Shown here in pieces: positions 56,120 to 64,000 of a DNA stretch of 64,000 nucleotides. The stretch lies in the NCBI GenBank assembly GCA_029216955.1, contig JANAVB010044018.1, positions 3,133,359 through 3,197,358 of the forward strand, written 5' to 3'. The first letter of the stretch is position 1. The number at the start of each line of letters is the position of its first letter. This DNA comes from Iris pallida (lineage: Eukaryota; Streptophyta; Magnoliopsida; Asparagales; Iridaceae). Below the pieces are notes generated by a model. It was not told the origin of the DNA. It saw nothing but the letters and a program-made list of their open reading frames with translations, and searched no databases. The translations under genes and the position numbers were made by a program.

Positions 56120-56441
56120 GTAAGCCAAAGTCTTCTAAGGTTTACTTCATCCACAAAATTTGTGTACAACAACGTCCTGCGGTGATATACTCAACCTTAG
56201 TTGTTGATAATACGACAGAATTTTGTTTCTTGCTAAACCAAGAGACTAAGGCTTTGTCTAAGAAATGACATGTGCCTCTAGTACTTTTTCTATCTACTTT
56301 GCATCCAGCAAAATTAGCATCCGAATAACCGGTTAGGTCAAACGACGTGGTTTTGGGATACCATAAGCTGATAGAAGAAGTGCTTTTACGGTATCGAAAG
56401 ATACGCTTAACTACGCACAGATGTGATTCCTTAGGATTGGC
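56120..56441 (-). pseudogene. Sirevirus-like RNase H, N-terminal part
   Basis: The minus strand reads TGYSDANFAGCKVDRKSTRG, then LVSWFSKKQNSVVLSTTKVE and ILWMKQTLEDFG. These are diagnostic of copia RNase H and closest, by recollection of the family, to Sireviruses. A stop separates it from the RT frame at 56442. The gene continues at 30965. Confidence 0.85.
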
Positions 56442-57523
56442 TTAAAAATGTGCACACAAGCAAACACTAAATATTATATCAGGTCGACTAGCAGTTAAGT
56501 AAAGCAAACTACCAATCATACCTCGATACTTACGTATGTCGACAGGTTTGCCTTGTTCATCAATATCAAGCTTGGTTGAAGTTGCCATCGGAGTGCCAAG
56601 TAGTTTGACTGTTTCCAGATCGAACTTCTTTAATAAATCTTTTGTGTACTTGGCTTGATTTATGAACGTCCCATTGTTGGTTTGTTTGATTTGCAGTCCG
56701 AAAAAGAATTTCAGCTCTCCCATCATGCTCATCTCAAACTCATTTTGCATACACTTTAAACATTTTTGACAAAGTGATTCATCAGTAGATCCAAAAATGA
56801 TATTATCTACATAAATTTGAATCAAAAGAAGATTGCCATTAAAAGACTTTATAAACAGTGTATTATCAACCTTCCCTTTTGAAAAGTCGTTGTCAAATAG
56901 AAAAGAGCTTAGACGATCGTACCAAGCACGAGGGGCTTGTTTCAAACTGTATAATGCCTTCTTCGACTTGGAAACATAATCAGGATTTTTGAAATTAGTA
57001 AAACTTGGAAGTTGAGCTACATAAACTTCTTCTTTTATAAAACTATTCAAAAATGCACTTTTAACATCCATTTGAAATAACTTAAAATTATGAAAACATA
57101 CAAATGCACATAACATGCAAATGGATTCTAATCTCGCAACTGGGACATAAGTCTCATCGTAGTCGATACCTACTTCCTGATTGTATCCTTGAGCTATGAG
57201 TCGAGTCTTGTTACGAGTCACTAAGCCATTCTCATTCAGTTTATTTTGGAATACCCAGCGGGTGCCAATGACCGGATGATCAATGGGCTTGGAACAAGTT
57301 CCCAAACATGATTCTGTTCGAATTGGTTCAATTCCTCTTGCATAGCATCTAACCAAAAATTATCACTACATGCTTCTTCAATATCTTTGGGTTCAAGCTG
57401 TAAAATAAATGCAAAACAGGAAGCTATATCTTTACCAGAGGAACGAATAGTTACACTCTTAGTAATCTCACCAATTACCAAGTCCTTTGGATGGTCTACC
57501 AAAAATCTCATTTTTTTTGGCAT
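56442..57523 (-). pseudogene. Sirevirus-like reverse transcriptase
   Basis: 57236-57523 gives the start (QEELNQFEQNHVWELVP). After a frameshift near 57300, 56442-57356 (304 codons) continues with GTRWVFQNKLNENG, ARLESICMLCAF, QMDVKSAFLN, VYVAQLPSF and ALYSLKQAPRAWYDRL. The catalytic loop reads IYVDNIIFGS and is followed by GELKFFFGLQI and YRGMIGSLLYLTASRPDI. The catalytic pair is normally YVDD; here the second Asp is Asn (GAT AAT), which predicts an inactive polymerase independent of the frameshift. It also lacks the fingers' continuity across the shift. Confidence 0.9.
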
Positions 57524-57664
57524 ATCCTCTGGATTGTTGGTTCTGTACGTGATTGGCTTGGAGACTCAGCTGGTGCTTTGTGTGAGGGTTATATAGGAGC
57601 AGTACTAGGTGTACTTATGTCTTCATCATCATCATCGACAGAATGTTGATTGAGTTCGACAAAT
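57524..57664 (-). pseudogene. Sirevirus-like integrase-RT linker
   Basis: Frameshifted linker, acidic in the frame that reads several Asp codons near 57625. A T-run at 57721-57727 marks a likely slip that moves the upstream integrase frame out of register. Confidence 0.5.
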
Positions 57665-58275
57665 TTAACATTTATTATTTCTTCGATGATCATCATTCTC
57701 TTGTTGAAGACTCTGTACCCTTTTTTTTGTCGCATAGCCTAAAAATATACCTTCATTGGCCTTTTCATCAAATTTTCCCAAATTATCTTTAGTATTAAGA
57801 ATAAAGCATTTACAACCAAATACTTTGAAATAAGAAACAGAGGGAGTACTATCAAACCATAATTCATAGGGAGTCTTCTTCGATATAGGTCGAATTAGAA
57901 CCCTATTGAGAATATAGCACGCTGTAGTTACAGCTTCAGCCCATAGGTATTTAGGTAGACTAAACTGATTTAACATTACTCTAGCGATTTCGGATAGAGT
58001 CCTGTTCTTACGTTCCACAACTCCATTTTGTTGTGGAGTCCTAGGGCAAGAGAACTCATGCAAATAACCGTGTGTGTCACAAAATTGCTTGAACTCTGCA
58101 TTCTCAAATTTGTCGCCATGATCGCTTCGAATATGAGTGATCATGAAACCATTTTTATTTTGTACCATCTTGTAAAAGGTGACGAATTCTGATAATACAT
58201 CGTTCTTGCGTGCAAGAAAATATACCCACGTGTATCTAGAGAAATCATCTACTATTACAAATGCATATAACTTAC
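57665..58275 (-). pseudogene. Sirevirus-like integrase, catalytic core
   Basis: Contains VIVDDFSRYTWVYFL, IRSDHGDKFENAEF, FSCPRTPQQNGVVERKNRTL, LPKYLWAEAV, TPYELWF and FGCKCFILNTKDNLGKFD. The D-D-E triad (Asp in VDDFS, Asp in RSDHG, Glu in VVERK) is present. The reading enters from a solo LTR at 58276; the first 14 codons of the open frame (58276-58318) belong to that LTR and are not integrase. The upstream part of the gene resumes at 62562. Confidence 0.9.
58271..58275. repeat. Target-site duplication CTTAC, left copy
   Basis: CTTAC precedes TGTCACGACCCG. The same five bases follow the LTR end at 62557-62561. Confidence 0.9.
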
Positions 58276-59151
58276 TGTCACGACCCGTTACCCAAATTGT
58301 TGGGCCGGGCCGAGCCATGTCCAGCCTACGCTTGGTTAAAGCGTAGTAAGTTGTTCAAAGAATAGACAATGAAGGAACTAAGCTGCTAACAGTTCTAATA
58401 TCACATTTAAAATGTTCATCACAACACAGCATCTATAAGCGAGAGTAAAATAAGCACAGACTTAATAATACACTTCCAAAGTATCTAACTGGAGACAAAG
58501 TCCAGTATCCAAATATAAGTTCAAACCAAAGTCTAAGTCTCAAAACACATAAAAAAAAATATCTAAGCAAGTTTTCCCACTGGGGCCTCTTCTGGAGCTA
58601 AGGTCAGGTCCTCAAATGCAGTGCTATAGTATGTATCACATAGCATTTCCTTCTCGAAAAGTGAACCTACAATGTTATCCTGTCAGGACGGGAGTAAGTG
58701 TAACCTCTACAACTAAAGTACTGAATATATAATAAAAGAGATGTACAACAAGAAACATGGTGTGATAAGTCTATAAAACAGAAAATACTGGAAACATGGC
58801 CTCATGGTACAACTGGGATCACAGTATCATAGTAACATAGGGAACATGACATATCTGGAATCATGGTATGACTAGAATCACGGTAAAATACATTTGCCAA
58901 GGTGACACATGTATATCTAATATTTAAAACTGGAGCAGGTACGTGATCGGTCAATAGGTGATGGTGCTGTGGCACCGGTAAGTAAAATATGTACTTTCGT
59001 ACATGCCTAAAGGTACACACGTACAAGTGCCGTGGGATATTGGCCTATGGCAAGGTCTACATGCATAATGTCGGCCCTACACGGCTCAAGGTCGCAACGT
59101 GGGGGCATGATCACGTACTCAACCATCAGTTTTCCCATAACCCATGTTCTA

Positions 59152-59300
59152 ACATGTGAGAGATACGAAAACAGTAAAAACATGTGAGAGATACGAGAAT
59201 GATATAAAACATGTGAGAGATACTGGGAGCAGTATAGGCATGGCAGGTACTGGGAGCAGTATAAAACATATGAATACTCCGAGCAATATAAAGCATAGTG
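59152..59300 (-). repeat. 28-29-bp sub-repeat in solo LTR
   Basis: ACATGTGAGAGATAC starts at 59152, 59180 and 59209, followed by looser units with TACTGGGAGCAGTATA at about 59220 and 59249. Confidence 0.8.
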
Positions 59301-61019
59301 AAACATGTACTGAGAACCAGTAAGAAGAATGTGAAGATATAGGAACTGTCCTAAGCATGGCAGGTACTGAAAGTAATACAACATGTGAAGATTTAACTTG
59401 CTACCTCAAGGATCAGTATTTTAACAGGGTTAATACATGTTCTAGAATTAAAAGACAGTAAATGAGTTTGTAGATGTACTTGCCTCGTACAAAGCAAGGA
59501 TACTAGTACGAAGATATAGATGCCTGGTGTCCTATCAATAATGATATACAAACTCAGTTCTAAGCTATGTTCAATATTACACTAGTGGTGAGACACGACT
59601 CCTAACTGGACACTAACTAAGTGGGGACCTAGCATAAAAGTCCAATGTAGGGTGACATTATATCCAAACTAATTTTATAGGGCCTTTACACTAGTGTAGG
59701 GTGAGGTCCAATACTACAATAACTCAAATCAACACAAAACTTTGTAAGTCGTAACTACTCAATAAATAAATCAAACTGTACACTGAGTTCCAACAATTTT
59801 TGAGATAGACAAAAAGCTCAATTATACATAAAATAAAGTACCAAAATGATACTTGTTAATTATAGAAATTTATACTAATTTTTTTGGAATTTATAAACCC
59901 TCATAAATATTTATTAAAAATCAGCAAACACATGTATCCTGAAAATGAGTTCTGTTTTCCCATTTTTATAAAATACCAAAAGTACCTATTAAATACTGGA
60001 AAAATTATAATAAATTAGATAAATTAACATAGTATTTAAATACAATTTTTTCCAGATTTTTACAGTAATTAAAATATATATAAAAATCCAAAAATAGAAA
60101 GTAACAATTTTTGGAAAAATAATTAATTACAAATTAAGGATGATACATAAGCAAAATCTACAGATGTTGTCGGATGATAAAATAAATATCACCAATGTGT
60201 CCAGAATGGTCAAATTAGCTAGGATAGCCTACTCATAAGTCCAATTTAGACACAGGGCAAAACGGTTGACGCAGACATTTGGAATCTGATTTGCACCGAA
60301 ATGCGTGTCGAGGCAAATGTCTTCAAAACTCAGCAAATTATATGTCAACGAGTCCAGAATGACGATACGAACTCAACGGTATATCTGGAATTGGATTCCG
60401 ATGAGCCGATCTCAAAGTGACCCGTTGACGCGAAAAGTAGGATCCGTTTTGTACCGAAAACCGTGCCAGGGCCCACGTTCTCCAAATCAAGTAAACTTTA
60501 TATAAAAACATGCCAGAATGATGCCACAAGTCTATTGATGGTGTCAAAAATTGAATCCGGAGTCCCGGATTCAAAAATAGAATTTAACAAGTGTAAATTA
60601 AAGAATTCGGACGGCCAACTTTGGCGTCGAATTCGACCAACCAAACGTGTTCACAATGAAACAAAACTTAAGGGGCAGGAAGGGGGTTATACCAGATGCG
60701 TACAGGAACTGGTAGCGCGCCAACCAGAGCTGCGACGGCGGAGTTACGAGCTGACGAAGTCGGCTCCACAAAACTGTCCAAAAATAGTACAATTTAAAAC
60801 GTCAACTTGGTGGCCAGTTTTGATGTATCAAACTACGTAATTAATGGAGAAAACTTGAGGGGAGTGAAGATGAATATACCGAGATTGCGACGGAGCAAAG
60901 AGTTTGCCGATCCAACGGTCGAATCTCTCAAAAAACGCACGCGAAGTCGCTACGACGGGATGCCATTTTCGAGTTCAAAACTCGCGCGTCACGACGGGAT
61001 TCCGTTCAAAATGCATGAA

Positions 61020-61420
61020 TAGCCTATTCGGCGCATCGGGGAATAAGGCGGTGGCCTTGGGGAGGTCGCCGGAGGCTCGTGCAGCCGGTGAGGGGCCGAC
61101 CACGGTGGCGGCAGCACCGTGCAACGGCGCGACGACGCACGACGTTGGCCCGCGCAAGCGCACACGTACACGCTGCTGCCTGCTGCGGCTGCTGCTGTGC
61201 GCCTGAGCTGTACTTCCTCGCACGGCCAGGGCGACGGCGGCGCGGTACAGCGGCGGTCGCCGATGAGGGTACGGGGTGGTGGTGGCTCGGGTGAAGGTGG
61301 AGGAAGGTGGTGTTGGTTATGGTGGTGGTGGAAAGATGATGGTAGTGTAGTAATCAGGAGGAGGAGATGGTGAAGGAGGTGGTGGCTGTTCATGGTGGTG
61401 GTGGTGGCTGAGACGGTGGT
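61020..61420 (-). repeat. GC-rich low-complexity leader block
   Basis: GGTGGTGG/GGCGGC-type words with several CpG clusters (GCGCG, GACGACGC), passing into GGTGGTGGTGG by 61390. On the minus strand it lies downstream of a CCTATAAAC box (near 61502-61510), so it would be in the transcribed leader. Confidence 0.6.
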
Positions 61421-61653
61421 GGAGGTCGGTTGTAGTGGTGGTATTGTGTGTGTTGTGTCAGGAGAGAGAGATGTATGTTTTTGTATGTGTGTGTGTGTGT
61501 TTATAGGTGTGGGCATATATATTAATAGAAAGAGAGAGTGAGAATGAGAGATTGAATGAGAGTGAGAGTGGTCGGTTGGGGGGGTGAGGTGTGCTGTGAG
61601 GTGGAGGGGGGGTGTTGTATGGGAGTGTTGTAAATAATGGGAGAGAGAGAGAG

Positions 61654-61698
<45 letters not shown>
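61654..61698. repeat. (TA)n microsatellite
   Basis: About 22 uninterrupted TA units, preceded by GAGAGAGA. Confidence 0.95.
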
Positions 61699-61700
<2 letters not shown>

Positions 61701-62556
61701 ATATTATATAAAAAAATATAGGATATTTATAAAGTGGAGAGAGAAAATTAGATATTTAAAATAGAAAAAATAGGAGAATTATGTGGGGTATTTGTGCAGT
61801 CATGAAAGGGCAACATGGAGCTCGGGTTTGGGTTCGGTCGAGCCGGGTCGGGTCAAAATCGTACAGGATGAAATAATTGAATTTAAAATAGGTATTTATA
61901 ATCAGGGGTAAATAAGTAACTTGCGGGGACTCAAATAAATGGGACACAAGCGTCATGTGGATAGTAGGCTTCATGTGGGCCATGTCCATACTTTGGATCT
62001 GCTAGGTTGGATCGATGTCGGGTCCCGAAATTAAATTGGAAATTAAATCAGGTTTTACGGTAGATAATTAATTGGCCTAAATTGACCCGAAAGTTGTGCG
62101 AAGAAAATGAAACACAAAATGGACTGTCTGAGTGGGACACGAAGGTCATGGACGAAGAGCGTCTCGAGTAGATCATTCATGAGAAGTTGGTTCTGAGAAA
62201 ACGACCGGTCTGGTGCTCCTAAATTAAAGTCACGGTAACGTACAAACGATGATCAAAGATAAAAGTAGGAATAATTATTCATCGATTAATTGGTCTAAGT
62301 TGACCCGAAGTTGCGTGATACAAAAAGAGCACAAGGGAACGAGTTCAAGTGGGACATGATATATCAAAACGAAGATAACCTGGTCTACTACAAAACTCGT
62401 AAAGAGAGTTTACAGAGATTGGTATCTCTGAAGCTCCAGGAGTCAAAGTCACGAGAAGGAACATTAATGATCACAAACAATTAAATAATAAAATATTTAT
62501 CGAAAATAATTCATTCAGAAAATTTAAAATAAGCCCTAAAATTCAGGGGGCTTACA

Positions 62557-62561
62557 CTTAC
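62557..62561. repeat. Target-site duplication CTTAC, right copy
   Basis: Matches 58271-58275 and directly follows GGGGGCTTACA. Confidence 0.9.
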
Positions 62562-63195
62562 CGTCTAAGCTAGCAATTCTACTAGGTCCAAATAAATCCA
62601 TATGCAACAATTGTAGAGGTCTATTGGTACTTACAGTATTCTTGGACTTAAAAACGGATCGGGTAGCTATGTTCTTTTTATATTCGCCTCATACCGTATC
62701 CTTCTTGAAAGAAATGTCCGGCAAGCCTCGTACCAGCTTATTTGTCGATAGTCTTGAAATTGTGTCCATGTTTGCATGACCGAGTCCCATGTGCCATAGT
62801 TGACTCTCATCACTTTTGGCCATCAAGCATCTACCTGCTTTGTTAGCATCTTCTAACAGATAGAAAAAATATATATTGTCTTCCCTGATACCTTCAAAGA
62901 TAGTACTACCAGTTGAGCTATCAACTATAGTACATTTATCTTTGACAAAGTTAATGCCATAACCGTGATCAGCTAAAAGGCTTATGTTGAGCAGATTATG
63001 TTTTAACTCGGTAACTAGACAGACATCTTTAATCAAAGGGTAGGGAGCCTTACCAATATTATCAATATCAATTATGTACCCTTTTAAATTATTACCGCAG
63101 GACACGTATCCTTCTTTCTTCTTCGACAGTGTTACGAATAATGAAGCATTATCGGTCATATGCCATGAGTAACCGCTGTCGAGGATCTATTTGCT
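62562..63195 (-). pseudogene. Sirevirus-like protease, GAG-pre-integrase and integrase start
   Basis: From the right: protease active site ILDSGYSWHMTD (DSG at 63172-63180), then the open frame 62689-63159 with VSCGNNLKGYIIDI and LKHNLLNISLLADHG. The GAG-pre-integrase segment follows (WHMGLGHANMDTISRLSTNKLVRGLP). After a stop at 62690 the frame continues KSKNTVSTNRPLQLLHMDLFGP, the start of the integrase core, to the solo LTR at 62561. The expected CxxC of the zinc domain is degraded around the stop. A TAG lies just before the protease motif (about 63190). Confidence 0.88.
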
Positions 63196-64000
63196 TCTAG
63201 CATGTGAAGGACGTTTCACCTACAAAAGAATTTACAGATGAAAACTTTGGTACCTATTTCTTGTAGGGTCCTAGAATGTTAGTTTTTGGTATCCATGCAC
63301 AGATTTTCAAATCAACAAGCTTTCTAACTCTACATAAAGAAGAAATATGAACAATGGTGCCATAATAGTGACATCTAGCATGCTAAGTGTTGAAAGCAGA
63401 GTATTGTGCATTATTGGTAGGTCTAGGTTTTCTAGTATAAAAGAATGCATGCCTATTTGTCTTCTTGGGCAATGGCTTGGTTTGGTTAGGTCTGACCGTG
63501 TTGGGTTTGACCATGTTTCGATGATTCGGTAAGTAACATGTATTAGGGTAGAAAGCAGCAACTTCAGGCTATTTTCCTATCCTAATTTCCAACTTTTTGG
63601 AGGTGTCATATAACAAGCTATATTTAGCAGTGAGTGCATCATTTCTAACAGTAGCTTGCTACAGACTTTTCTTCTCTTTGAGTAAGTCTTCCTCTAATTG
63701 GGTAATGGTTTTGTCCTTCTCTTCGGATAGTCTTTGGGTCTCGTGTAATAACAGCTTAATAGAAGAAAGCTCACCTTCCTTACTAGAACAATTACTACTT
63801 CTAACCTCAGCTAGTAGGTCGGTAAGTCTTTCTATTTCATCTTTGTACTCTTTGAGTACCTTCTTAGAGGTATGGTATTTACTATGCAGTCTTCTGTAAT
63901 CCACTAAGAGGTCAGTAAAGTCTTCTTCTAGTTGTTCAAAGGTAAAATTATCATAAGTATCAAACAGGGGGTTAGTGGTTACCTGATCGTACGCCATCAA
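63196..64000 (-). pseudogene. Sirevirus-like gag, C-terminal half
   Basis: 63659-64000 (113 codons, open to the window edge) is strongly charged and heptad-like (FEQLEEDFTDLLVDYRRL, LKEYKDEIERLTDLLAEV, RLSEEKDKTITQLEEDLL), a coiled coil typical of the C-terminal part of copia Gag. Past a stop, the frame 63196-63655 has a degenerate CCHC knuckle near 63380 (CHYYGTIVHISSLC): the second Cys is Tyr and the Gly before His is Val. Gag would package RNA; the decayed knuckle and stops show this copy is inactive. The N-terminus is outside the window. Confidence 0.8.

Larger units (their letters stand above)
58276..62556 (-). mobile_element. Solo LTR, Tekay-type, 4,281 bp, inside copia integrase
   Basis: The plus-strand start TGTCACGACCCGTTACCC and end GGGGGCTTACA are, in element sense, TGTAAGCCCCCTG...GGGTCGTGACA. 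Flanked by CTTAC on both sides. No internal region is left. It is related in ends and layout to the LTR at 8507-12371 and the split LTR of the left element. It contains a CATGTGAGAG sub-repeat, a GC-rich GGTGGTGG block and a TA microsatellite. ORFs within (for example 60989-61516) follow the GGTGG repeat and have no domain. It inserted into the copia integrase gene, which reads through when the LTR and one CTTAC are removed. Confidence 0.92.

Noticed and set aside
60989..61516. 175-codon minus-strand ORF rich in His, Pro, Ser, Thr
   Set aside because: Reads a GGTGG-type repeat inside the solo LTR; several overlapping frames are open on both strands.

Overview
The window looks like intergenic heterochromatin from a flowering plant. 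I recognise no host gene, tRNA, rRNA or CRISPR array. Nearly every supportable feature is a long terminal repeat (LTR) retrotransposon or a fragment of one, inserted into one another and disabled by stops, frameshifts and deletions. The species cannot be told from this sequence. The plant assignment rests on the element lineages: Ty3/gypsy Tekay/Del chromoviruses, Ty3/gypsy Tat (with a second RNase H) and a Ty1/copia Sirevirus-like element with an envelope-like ORF.

Layout. (1) 1-2595, minus: 3' part of the internal region of a Tekay-type element (gag remnant, protease, RT, RNase H), running off the left edge. Its long 5' LTR appears as four pieces (2596-3964, 6944-7450, 12372-14328, 17175-17493), split by a 2,974-bp solo LTR (3965-6938, duplicated target GCTAG), a plus-strand fragment with a 3.9-kb LTR (7451-12371) and a small Tat-like non-autonomous element (14329-17174). 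(2) 17494-18112: LTR 3' fragment. (3) 18113-28440, plus: a decayed Tat element with repeat-rich LTR, PBS, leader ORF, gag, PR, RT, RNase H, second RNase H, IN and a 3' tandem-repeat tract. (4) 28451-64000, minus: a Sirevirus-like copia element in three blocks (28451-30965, 56120-58275, 62562-64000), split by a 25.1-kb Tekay array (30966-56114) and a 4,281-bp solo LTR (58276-62556, target CTTAC).

The most striking structure is the array. It reads LTR-internal-LTR-internal-LTR-internal-LTR, all minus strand, with a single 5-bp target duplication (GTATA) at its outer ends. The three internal regions share nonsense codons at identical positions and a shared loss of one zinc ligand in integrase. 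This fits one insertion expanded by DNA-level recombination between LTRs, not three insertions.

Other observations are a leader ORF whose start codon overlaps the tRNA primer-binding site in both Tat elements, and CpG-rich short-hairpin clusters in the transcribed leader of several LTR families with unrelated repeat motifs. No complete, intact element is present; the longest open frame is 576 codons (43031-44761). All homology statements are by reading, with no database search; percent identities are visual estimates.
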